Below, in pieces: positions 56,326 to 64,000 of a stretch of 64,000 bases of DNA. Location of the stretch: contig NZ_CANLYD010000010.1 in the NCBI RefSeq assembly GCF_947495315.1, positions 62,001 to 126,000 of the forward strand. Reading direction: 5' to 3'. The translations under genes and the position numbers were made by a program. Numbering within the stretch: position 1 is the first letter of the stretch; every line of letters starts with the position of its first letter. This DNA comes from an uncultured Aquimarina sp. (lineage in GTDB: Bacteria; Bacteroidota; Bacteroidia; Flavobacteriales; Flavobacteriaceae). The notes below the pieces were generated by a model, which was not told where the DNA came from, did no database searches, and saw only the letters and a program-made list of their open reading frames with translations.

Positions 56326-57144
56326 TTAGGGGCGAGACTGCAATAAACTTAAAACAGTATTGGTGTATTTATTAGATACTGGAATTTCATCCTCAAATTC
56401 TTTAAGCTCAATTGACATATTTCTACGCTTACTATTTTTTATTTTAAAGAAATTTGTATTGATTAAATATTGGCGATGACAACGATATATTGGTGATATC
56501 GGATTGACAATTTGATTTTCAATATTCTTAAGACTAGAGCGAAATACGATTTTCTCTCTTTCATTATTTGACTTAATATGTATATCCACATAATTATCGT
56601 CACTCATAATATACATGACTTCATCAAGATTTAGCTCTATAGATTTAACTCTAGGTGCAGTAATTTGATATGTTTCTTTTGATGATAGTAACGCAATCTT
56701 TTGACGATTAAAATAGCTAACAATTCCTAAGGTAAAAAAAGAAACAACTAAACCTATCCCGGAAACCCTTCCAATAACGTTTACATATTCCAGTAAAGTA
56801 AAATCATTAAACTCTGCCAAGAAACTCTTAACTAGAAACATGACACCGCTCACAAAAAATATCATCCATGTGTACCATAAAATAGCTTTACCTAATGTCC
56901 ATTTTTGAAATAGTCTTTTAAAAATATTAGGAACAAGGAATTCCATTGTATATATAGACAATGAAAAAATAACTCCCATGGCAAGGATAATTAACTTAAC
57001 GTACCAGATACCATTATCGACTATAGCAAATGGCTTAAAGAATATAATGAATAGACTGGCTATAAACCCTAATAAAAAAATATTAAATACATTCTTAAAG
57101 TTTTTTTTAGGTCTAGGGAATGGTGTGTAAACGAATTTGAACAT
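56326..57144 (-). CDS. Membrane-bound LytTR-family transcription regulator
   Basis: 272 residues. Four to five membrane helices (about 18-155) followed by a LytTR DNA-binding domain (about 170-268; VMYIMSDDNYVDIHI, FRSSLKNIE, IYRCHRQYLIN, IPVSNKYTNTVLSLL). LytTR domains bind pairs of about 9-10 bp direct repeats two helical turns apart. No receiver domain, so it is likely driven by a membrane signal. Target genes are unknown. Confidence 0.9.
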   Translation of the reverse strand: MFKFVYTPFPRPKKNFKNVFNIFLLGFIASLFIIFFKPFAIVDNGIWYVKLIILAMGVIFSLSIYTMEFLVPNIFKRLFQKWTLGKAILWYTWMIFFVSGVMFLVKSFLAEFNDFTLLEYVNVIGRVSGIGLVVSFFTLGIVSYFNRQKIALLSSKETYQITAPRVKSIELNLDEVMYIMSDDNYVDIHIKSNNEREKIVFRSSLKNIENQIVNPISPIYRCHRQYLINTNFFKIKNSKRRNMSIELKEFEDEIPVSNKYTNTVLSLLQSRP

Positions 57145-57280
57145 TACATAAAAATAATTTTGAAAAAAGTCAGTTTAACTTTTATGATTAAACTCATCCT
57201 TTTTATACTCAAATGTATAAAATTATCTCATCTACGGATGCGTCTAAATTGAAACATTTTAACCTTCAGAATTTTATTTT

Positions 57281-57579
57281 CTAAATATTAAAGTTTGAAT
57301 TAAAAAAATATGAAGAGACAGGTTCAAAGGTAAACTTAGCATTGTAGACTAAGTTATTATACTCAAGCTCCTCCATCAAAACGTCATATTGTGCTCTTAT
57401 AGCTGGTTCATACTCATAGGTACACCTGCATCTTCAAATCCCAATAAATCTCTGTATACAGTACGTTGACTGATTTCATATTCATTAGCAACTTGCCCAA
57501 CATTCAATATCTTTGAGGATTGAGGTTTAATTAAAAGTGAAGCAAGTCGAGGTAGTCCTTTCTTACAAAAAAACTCAAG
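57281..57579 (-). pseudogene. Remnant of a YafY/WYL-type HTH regulator
   Basis: Between the LytTR gene and the sigma-factor operon, the minus strand encodes LPRLASLLIKPQSSKILNVG and then QVANEYEISQRTVYRDLLGF up to a TAA (57397-57399). This matches the N-terminal helix-turn-helix of YafY-type regulators. A TGA stands just upstream in frame (57580-57582) and no start codon is present. A second frame continues as EYEPAIRAQYDVLMEELEYN to a TAG at 57281-57283, implying a frameshift. The gene is truncated at both ends. Confidence 0.7.
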
Positions 57580-57681
57580 TCACAGATCTCATATAATGAT
57601 ACAATGAAATACATATATTTATTTTTTAATGATTTGTAACCTTTTCCTATTTTCTATCCTCTAAACAATAAAAACAGATTT

Positions 57682-58008
57682 ATGGTAACTTTTTGGCAAA
57701 TCCCTTTCATGGTTTCAATTATTACTTGTGCAGTAGTTCTAGCATACTATTTAAAAAACCAACACAAAGAGAAAATAGAACTCATTAAAAAAGGCGAGAG
57801 TATTGTTTTTCAAGATGCTTTGGAACAAATGCGCTTAAACAGCCTTTCTAGAGGTATCATTGCGATTGCACTTGCATTGGGTGTAGTATCTGGATATCTG
57901 CTCGTTCATTACACAGTAATCATCCCGATTGTTGGGTATCTCACAATGCTCTTTTTAAGTTTTGGTATTGGTTCACTGATTTTTTATAGAGTCATCAAGA
58001 ATGATTAG
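57682..58008 (+). CDS. Small membrane protein of unknown function
   Basis: 108 residues with an N-terminal helix, a short charged cytoplasmic stretch (KNQHKEKIELIKKGE) and two further helices. It resembles DUF6249-type small membrane proteins, an uncertain match. Eight bases before the sigma-factor gene, so it is the first gene of that operon and may act in the same envelope signalling. Confidence 0.65.
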   Translation: MVTFWQIPFMVSIITCAVVLAYYLKNQHKEKIELIKKGESIVFQDALEQMRLNSLSRGIIAIALALGVVSGYLLVHYTVIIPIVGYLTMLFLSFGIGSLIFYRVIKND

Positions 58009-58016
58009 AACCATCT

Positions 58017-58529
58017 ATGTCAAAAGAATTAATAACTAGAGCTAAAAATGGTGACAGGAGAGCTTTAAACGAGCTTATACATAACCATAAGGATTTTGCC
58101 TATACCATTGCACTGCAACATACAAAAAATGAAGATGATGCAAAGGACAGTGTGCAGAATGCTTTTATTCAGGTTATTAAGGGCATAAAGGGGTTTCGGA
58201 AAGAAGCGCAATTTTCAACCTGGTTGTATAAAATTGTATATCGGGAAGCTTTGCGAATAGTTCAAAAAAGAAACACAGAATCTTATAGGTCGGAGCTTAT
58301 CAATGATACCTGTGAAATAATTGAGGATAACGAATCCCAGTCTAAAGTAAAAGAACTGATGAGCATCTTAAATGAACAAGAATATCTGGTTATGGCGCTA
58401 TTTTACTTAAAGGAGAAAAGTATTAAGGAGATTATACAAATAACCAATTTAAGCAAATCTAATATTAAAGTCATATTGCATCGTGCACGGATAAAACTAA
58501 AGCAGAAACACAATGAAACAAGAAATTAA
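58017..58529 (+). CDS. ECF-type RNA polymerase sigma factor
   Basis: 170 residues. Sigma-70 region 2 (about 10-80, EDDAKDSVQNAFIQVIKGI and FSTWLYKIVYREALR) and region 4 (about 120-168, LKEKSIKEIIQITNLSKSNI then LHRARIKLKQK). Overlaps the next gene by 17 bases, an arrangement typical of a sigma factor and its membrane-bound inhibitor. Confidence 0.92.
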   Translation: MSKELITRAKNGDRRALNELIHNHKDFAYTIALQHTKNEDDAKDSVQNAFIQVIKGIKGFRKEAQFSTWLYKIVYREALRIVQKRNTESYRSELINDTCEIIEDNESQSKVKELMSILNEQEYLVMALFYLKEKSIKEIIQITNLSKSNIKVILHRARIKLKQKHNETRN

Positions 58530-58824
58530 AAATGAGGTCTATAAAGCCTTATTGCAAGAAAATATCAAAGAACTTCCGGATGCTGCTGTAAGAGACATTA
58601 TGAATAAGATAAAACTTCCTGAGCGCCCTAAAAAAAAAGAAACAACTTCGATACAACTGCTGTGCATTTTTTTGATTCTAAACTTAGTATTCATCATCAG
58701 TTGTATGGTATTTAAAGTATCCCTTAATGCAAATACATCCGCAATAGCTACCGCAATTACGCTTACGCCATTGATGTTTCTGTTATTTAATAAAATAACA
58801 TCAATTAAAACATATAAACTATGA
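58513..58824 (+). CDS. Short two-helix membrane protein, candidate anti-sigma factor
   Basis: 103 residues. A basic/acidic soluble N-terminus (about 1-45) and two membrane helices (about 48-70 and 78-97). No FecR or zinc-binding anti-sigma domain. The start overlaps the sigma gene and the stop overlaps the next start. Function as anti-sigma is inferred from position and layout only. Confidence 0.6.
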   Translation: MKQEIKNEVYKALLQENIKELPDAAVRDIMNKIKLPERPKKKETTSIQLLCIFLILNLVFIISCMVFKVSLNANTSAIATAITLTPLMFLLFNKITSIKTYKL

Positions 58825-60461
58825 AAAGAATCATCCTAATTATCTTTATTGTGCTATCGCAAAAAGCTTTAGCAGAGCCATCAAGTTATCAATCTTACCA
58901 AGTAACGGTTAACGACATCACCTTTGTTATCGACCATAAGTTAGAGCTTTTTAATATCATTGCGATACAAGCTGGCCACCCCAAAATGAGCTTAAGCAAC
59001 ATTACTTATAAAGAAGAATGTATGCGTTATTTTAAAGATGTCGAATCAAACAAAGCGCCCGAAATATTATTTGAAACCTTCCAAAAAGGTTGGGCTATAG
59101 ACGACCCTATTTATTTTTTGCTATATCTTGATGATAAGCTTCAGCTTAAGGATGGACTTGATAAAGGCGTTATCGAACGTGGTGGTGGATTAAAGCAATT
59201 GAACAAATTAGCTGCTGCGATGTCCACTTTCGCAAAAGCAAACGATTATAAGACATTTTTTAATGACATTAAGCGACCGTTTTACGAACAAATACTGCAG
59301 AATAGTGCTTACAATTTCAGGGATTTTACCATTATAGACAATATGGAAGCCTACTTTGGTCAGAAAAAGAATTCGTATAACATTTTATTGAACTTGACAG
59401 GAGGCTATGGAAACTTTGGGAAATCCATTACTAGCAATGCTAAAACAGATTTATATGCAATCATTGAAACCAATACGCATTCTGGAAGTCTACCAACCTA
59501 TAATCCGAGTATAGGACTAACTGAATTGATTATTCATGAGTTCAATCACGGTTTCATCAATCCCATTTTTGACCAATACATTACTGAAATACAAAAGTCT
59601 GAACACCTTTATGAACCCATAAAGTCTTCGATGCAACAACAAGGCTATTGGGACTGGCGTGTGACGGTAAATGAGCATATTGTAAGAGCTGCTGTGGTAG
59701 AAATTACAAAGACCTATTACGACAATGAGCTGTCAGAACATTTGTTCTATAAATTACTCAAAGCCCGACGATTTATATATACAGACCTAATTTTAGGTGC
59801 GTTAGATGATTATACCCAAAATCGTGAAAAGTATGTGCATTTTGACCAGTTTATGCCAACATTGTTAAAGGTATTTAATAACATCCCTGAAAATTATATT
59901 ACAAAAAAACAAAATGAAGTTGAGGCAATACGGCACACTAACATTCCTGAAGTACCCAAACCTTATGAATTTGCAAAAGATAGTACTACTTATTTTATCG
60001 TGAGTAGTAAAGAAGATGACACTCTATTACAACAAAAAATGATAGACTGGGTAGATAGCTATCGCAAAATGTTTTCTGACAAAATTCAACTCATCACTGA
60101 TGAAGAAGCATTAAAAAAAGATTTGAGTAATTCAGATATTGTACTTTTTGGTACACCATCTGGAAATTTAATGTTGCAAAAGCATCTATCAAATCTTCCA
60201 GTAATAATAAAAGAAAATTTCATAATCACAAATCGTCAGATAAAGGCTAAGGATTTACAATTGGTAACCTCTTGGGTAAGCCCTTATAACTCTAAAAAAA
60301 CGATGAGTATTTATACAGCGCAACAAGTAGAGCATATAGTAAATTTTAACTTTTCACCATCAAAGGATAACTTTCACTACTGGGTAGCTAAGAATCTAGT
60401 CTGCTTAGATAAGGGTAACTTTGAAAGCTATGGAAGATTATGGCGCCCCAACCTATATTAA
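58821..60461 (+). CDS. DUF4932 exported metalloprotease-like protein
   Basis: 546 residues. Signal peptide ends QKALAE. The DUF4932 region (about 90-330) carries LTELIIHEFNHGFINP, in which HEFNH matches the HExxH zinc motif, and a downstream Glu-rich stretch (VNEHIVRAAVVE) that may give the third ligand. A distinct C-terminal part (about 390-546) has a Rossmann-like look (FIVSSKEDDTLLQQKMIDWV and DIVLFGTPSGN). It is the last gene of the sigma operon, overlapping by 4 bases. Substrate unknown. Confidence 0.75.
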   Translation: MKRIILIIFIVLSQKALAEPSSYQSYQVTVNDITFVIDHKLELFNIIAIQAGHPKMSLSNITYKEECMRYFKDVESNKAPEILFETFQKGWAIDDPIYFLLYLDDKLQLKDGLDKGVIERGGGLKQLNKLAAAMSTFAKANDYKTFFNDIKRPFYEQILQNSAYNFRDFTIIDNMEAYFGQKKNSYNILLNLTGGYGNFGKSITSNAKTDLYAIIETNTHSGSLPTYNPSIGLTELIIHEFNHGFINPIFDQYITEIQKSEHLYEPIKSSMQQQGYWDWRVTVNEHIVRAAVVEITKTYYDNELSEHLFYKLLKARRFIYTDLILGALDDYTQNREKYVHFDQFMPTLLKVFNNIPENYITKKQNEVEAIRHTNIPEVPKPYEFAKDSTTYFIVSSKEDDTLLQQKMIDWVDSYRKMFSDKIQLITDEEALKKDLSNSDIVLFGTPSGNLMLQKHLSNLPVIIKENFIITNRQIKAKDLQLVTSWVSPYNSKKTMSIYTAQQVEHIVNFNFSPSKDNFHYWVAKNLVCLDKGNFESYGRLWRPNLY

Positions 60462-61156
60462 ATATGAAATATCGACTTACCATTATCTTCCTATTATATT
60501 TTGGGCTTTTAAGGTTTTCATAACCTAAGGTACCTACAGACTTTAGCTTGGAGTATTTTTTGGTCTCAGGTGTCTTGGGAATAAAATTCTCATAAGCAGG
60601 TAAAATCAAAAGATAATACAAGCCATAGGCTAAAGAACTTAATTGAAAGCCCCTACCCTAACTCAGAGATCATTGAAAATAATCCATCTTACTAGTCCTT
60701 GGTATTTTAGAAATATTTTAAACCGAACCCAAGCCTTTTTTATCTACAATAATCGTAATCAAAACATTAAAAATATGTCATTTTTATAAGACAGTCAACT
60801 CACTCTTCATAGAGTTATTCTGATTTATTAGTAATGCTTCTTGATTCCTATTTTATTGGTTTCTTATAGAATATCTACAGAACTACTTCACATTTATACT
60901 CAAGCCATTTTTTGAGATTATTCAAAAGATCGTTTTCCTGTGTGACAAGTTTATTTGACAATAACTAGGCCATTACATTAAACTGTTTTCTATTTTTAAC
61001 AGACTTACACACTAAAGACACCTCTTATAAAATACTGAAAAACAAAACATTAAACATCTCATTAAGAAATGACGGGGCAACGACGGGCAAAATAATATAG
61101 CAAAACTTGTTAGTATCCGGTCAAAACATTTAATTGCACAAAAAGTAAAAAAATTG
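60462..61156. other. Long intergenic region with a possible gene remnant
   Basis: About 690 bases without a convincing gene. On the minus strand (about 60430-60615) a frame reads LILPAYENFIPKTPETKKYS then KLKSVGTLGYENLKSPKYNR; this looks protein-like but runs into the 3' end of the DUF4932 gene, so it may be a decayed gene. The rest is AT-rich with no clear hairpin. Confidence 0.35.
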
Positions 61157-61975
61157 ATGAGGCAACCAGAATTAGGGAAAAAGATTGCGGCCTTAAGAAA
61201 ATCTAAACGTATTACTCAAGAAAGTCTTGTAGAGCGTTCTGGTATAAGTGTAAGAACCATACAACGTATAGAAAACGGTGAAGCTAATCCCAGAAATCAT
61301 ACTATAGAAAAGATACTTTCTGCGCTTGACAGTAATATGAGTGTATTTGAAATTGATCAATCCAGTTCCAAAAAATCATCTAAATGGTTGACTATATCTT
61401 GGATTGCCGGAATAGGGTATCTACTGCTTGGATTTATAGAAGGTCCAATGGATTTTACACGCCTTTTAAAAGATACCGATTTAATAGAAGTTATGGAATC
61501 GAGTTTTATCCCGATAATGGACTATAGCGAAAACTTTTATGTCATTATTAAGCTGTTGGTAATGATTAACTATACATTGTTTATTTATGGCTTTATAACT
61601 ATTGGCGCTCGCACCAAATCATACCTATTGAAAATCATATCTATAATTTTGTTGAGCATAATGGTATTCATTCTAAGTTACGATATAATTTCTCTTTATT
61701 ACCATTCGCTGAATAGCCTTATAGTGCAAATGATTATTTCAGCCGCATTTGGTGTGTTGAGTATAATTTTTGGTATTGGGCTAATCAAACTTTATTCATC
61801 ATTAGGTCTCGTTTGCGTTTTCGCAGGAGCACTAGAGATTATCGCTGGTATATTCTTTCTATTTACAAACCCCATAGGGCTTCCTATACAGATGTTAGCA
61901 GGCTTACTCGAAGTCATAATTATTTATAAAATGATACAAATATTCGACAACAAAGCTCAATTACCCTTTACATAA
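61157..61975 (+). CDS. Membrane-attached XRE-family regulator
   Basis: 272 residues from the ATG at 61157 (a TTG lies one codon earlier). N-terminal XRE helix-turn-helix (about 5-58, KKIAALRKSKRITQESLVER then SGISVRTIQRIENGEANPR) followed by about six membrane helices (about 75-260). A regulator that likely responds to a membrane signal. Immediately upstream of the amidohydrolase on the same strand (88 bases). Confidence 0.85.
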   Translation: MRQPELGKKIAALRKSKRITQESLVERSGISVRTIQRIENGEANPRNHTIEKILSALDSNMSVFEIDQSSSKKSSKWLTISWIAGIGYLLLGFIEGPMDFTRLLKDTDLIEVMESSFIPIMDYSENFYVIIKLLVMINYTLFIYGFITIGARTKSYLLKIISIILLSIMVFILSYDIISLYYHSLNSLIVQMIISAAFGVLSIIFGIGLIKLYSSLGLVCVFAGALEIIAGIFFLFTNPIGLPIQMLAGLLEVIIIYKMIQIFDNKAQLPFT

Positions 61976-62063
61976 ACATTTCAAAATAGAACAATGATAG
62001 CCGAGTTATAGACATTGAACTACACTTGAATTAATAATAAAAACCAAACCACATAAAAAAAGA

Positions 62064-63599
62064 ATGAAACTTAAGTTTAGAAAAAATATAATTATAAAAG
62101 TTTTAATATGTATTGTTTTACTAGTAGCATTAGCTCTAGGGGGTGAATATCTATGGTCTAGCCACCAAATAAAAAAACATACAGGTAGTTTAATCAAAGT
62201 TATTGACCCAACTTCTTATTTTGATTCTTATGGAGCCATTGGCATAAAAAACGTCAATACTTATATAAATGACAGTTCAAGTTTTACTGTTAAAAACATC
62301 GTATTAAAAAATGGCAGTATAGTAGCAATAGATAATATTGAAACTCTAAAGAAAAGCATTAATTACATTGATGGTGATGGTAAGTTCTTAATACCAGGAC
62401 TAGTAGATACACATACGCATTTATTAAACAGTAAGAATGATTTGTACCTTTACTTAGTTAATGGAGTTACCTCAATTGCTGAAATGTTTGGTACAGAGAC
62501 CCATCTTGAATGGAAAAAAGAAGCAGAAAATGGTTCCATAAGTCCTAATATGTATGTTGCTTCAAGCAAGGTAGGAAGCCAAAAGGGTTTTAGCGCCGAA
62601 ATGAGCAAAAACTATGGTGGTGCCATTCATTATCAAAGTGTAGAATCCGCACGGGAAGGTATCGCGAATTTTAAGAAAGAAGGCTACGATGCTGTTAAGC
62701 TAGGAAGTCTACTTAATAAGGAAACCTATACTACTATTATCGATGAGGCTAAAAAACAAGATATACCTGTTATTGGACATTTATCTTATGATATACCTTT
62801 GGAAACTTTATATACCTCAGGACAATCACAGTTAGCCCACGTGGAAGAAATTACCAAAAGTACAATGGAAGCCTTTGGTGGTGTAGGTTATGGTGACGAA
62901 AATGACTATTTAGAATATCTTAAAAAAAATGCAGATAGCATTGCCATTAAACTAAGAGAAAATGACATTGCAGTTTCAACTACCATTTGGTTGATGGAAA
63001 GTTTACCGAAGCAGAAATTCAATCTGGATGATTTCATACAATCTATAAAACTTAAGTACGCCAATCCTGGGGTGATTGAAGGTTCGGGCTTGCGTCAAGG
63101 ATGGTTACCAGGTAATAATGAGTATGAAAACCTTAAAATATTGGAAGATCCTGAACGATTAAAAAAATCTAAAATATATAATGATGCTTATATAAAAGCC
63201 ATTCAAATAATGTGCAGTGCTTTGGCCAGAAACAATACTACTGTTATTGTGGGAACAGATACTAATGTCGCAGGTGTAGTTCCAGGTTTTTCATTTCATG
63301 ATGAAATGAAGTCTCTATCAAATGTAGGCTTTACAAACCGCCAAATTCTCAATGCTTCGACCATAGCCCCAGCCAAATTTATGAAAATGAAAACAGGAAA
63401 AATTGAAGTTGGTTATGAATCAGATTTAATCCTACTTTCTAAAAACCCCCTTGAAGATATTACAAACACAAAATCCATAGAGATGGTTTTTTTTGATAAT
63501 TATCGAATTGATGAAAATGGTATTAAAAGAATTCTCAATAAAATTGAAGAAGTGAACAACGATAATAGGAATGTTGAAATAAATAAATATCAAAAATAA
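62064..63599 (+). CDS. Membrane-anchored amidohydrolase
   Basis: 511 residues. One N-terminal membrane helix (about 8-30), then an amidohydrolase-superfamily barrel. Metal ligands are visible: DTHTHL (HxH near 117), a Lys in YDAVKLGSL (near 213), His in VIGHLSYD and in LAHVEEI, and Asp in VGTDTN (near 402). The C-terminal YESDLILLSKNPLEDI is typical of imidazolonepropionase-like members. Substrate unknown; might be a peptide or cyclic amide. A serine hydrolase lipoprotein follows. Confidence 0.87.
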   Translation: MKLKFRKNIIIKVLICIVLLVALALGGEYLWSSHQIKKHTGSLIKVIDPTSYFDSYGAIGIKNVNTYINDSSSFTVKNIVLKNGSIVAIDNIETLKKSINYIDGDGKFLIPGLVDTHTHLLNSKNDLYLYLVNGVTSIAEMFGTETHLEWKKEAENGSISPNMYVASSKVGSQKGFSAEMSKNYGGAIHYQSVESAREGIANFKKEGYDAVKLGSLLNKETYTTIIDEAKKQDIPVIGHLSYDIPLETLYTSGQSQLAHVEEITKSTMEAFGGVGYGDENDYLEYLKKNADSIAIKLRENDIAVSTTIWLMESLPKQKFNLDDFIQSIKLKYANPGVIEGSGLRQGWLPGNNEYENLKILEDPERLKKSKIYNDAYIKAIQIMCSALARNNTTVIVGTDTNVAGVVPGFSFHDEMKSLSNVGFTNRQILNASTIAPAKFMKMKTGKIEVGYESDLILLSKNPLEDITNTKSIEMVFFDNYRIDENGIKRILNKIEEVNNDNRNVEINKYQK

Positions 63600-63767
63600 A
63601 CATACAAATTCTTGCAAAAGAAGATTTTTCATGAAATTCAGGCGCAAAGAATACTAGAAACTAAAAATTAGACCTGGATAAAATGGTAGATAGCTCTATA
63701 AAGTACATACTTAATTACATGAAAAAACAAACACTTACATGTCTTTTAATAATGAAAATAATAATTT

Positions 63768-64000
63768 ATGAAATACCTCTTTTTAATAACCGTGCTGTTT
63801 TTTTCATGTAAGAGTAAACAAGAAAAACCAATAAACAGTAATGAGAAGCAGTACGTTGAGAATATCGCAGAAGTAGAAATATCTAATCAGAAAATAGAAC
63901 AATTCATTGGAGATAAAATGGAAGCCATGAATATTCCTGGTCTATCTATGGCAATTATCAATAAAGGAAAAATAGTATATCATATTACTAAAGGATATGC
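63768..64000 (+). CDS. Serine hydrolase lipoprotein (beta-lactamase family), 3' end cut by window edge
   Basis: 77 codons are visible. Lipoprotein signal MKYLFLITVLFFSCKSKQ with Cys near residue 14, a polar linker, and IPGLSMAIINKGKIVYHITK, the typical N-terminal strand of class C beta-lactamase-related serine hydrolases. The catalytic SxxK is beyond the window. Confidence 0.75.
   Translation, partial: MKYLFLITVLFFSCKSKQEKPINSNEKQYVENIAEVEISNQKIEQFIGDKMEAMNIPGLSMAIINKGKIVYHITKGY

Overview
The window looks like a chromosomal piece of a marine, polysaccharide-degrading member of the Flavobacteriaceae (Bacteroidota), perhaps close to Aquimarina; the genus is a guess. The signs are AT-rich DNA, a SusC/SusD pair, secreted enzymes ending in type IX secretion (T9SS) sorting domains, surface-type lipoproteins, promoters with the TAnnTTTG -7 element, and a bacillithiol gene (bshB1).

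Region 1 (about 1-28.7 kb, all minus strand) is a polysaccharide utilisation locus for beta-1,3-glucan (laminarin, curdlan or callose type). In transcription order, right to left, it holds: a sodium/solute symporter, a propeller-type membrane regulator with a LuxR helix-turn-helix, SusC, SusD, a surface glycan-binding lipoprotein, two GH16 lipoproteins, a GH64 enzyme, a very large GH16 enzyme and a very large GH81 enzyme. A paralogue of the regulator, cut by the left edge, follows. GH64, the large GH16 and GH81 have T9SS sorting domains and several carbohydrate-binding modules. No exo-acting glucosidase is in the window.

Region 2 (28.8-53.6 kb) is mostly core housekeeping: CcsBA cytochrome c maturation, a DUF2520/KdsC/RdgB operon, a CPBP protease-like protein, NhaC, a thioesterase, a nitroreductase, a thioredoxin-like protein, a DegT aminotransferase, RibBA with an apparently dead GTP cyclohydrolase II half, LptF/G-LolA-FtsK, DgkA, a peroxide-defence cluster (Tpx, thioredoxin, peroxiredoxin), a hybrid histidine kinase, a trans-sulfuration enzyme and BshB1.

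Within region 2, the 1.26 kb gap at 34.66-35.92 kb is the most unusual part. It holds three tandem, same-direction, non-coding transcription units. Each has a pair of 10-bp direct repeats exactly 20 bp apart, 51-52 bp upstream of an identical TACTTTTG -7 box, then about 140 nt with C-rich CCCCAA motifs and a GCCTC/GAGGC terminator. I read these as a family of co-regulated small RNAs.

Region 3 (53.6-64 kb) has tRNA-His and tRNA-Ser, an M28 peptidase, a cupin protein, a membrane LytTR regulator, remnants of a YafY-type regulator, a four-gene operon (small membrane protein, ECF sigma factor, short membrane protein, DUF4932 metalloprotease-like protein), a membrane-bound XRE regulator, an amidohydrolase, and the start of a serine hydrolase lipoprotein cut by the right edge.
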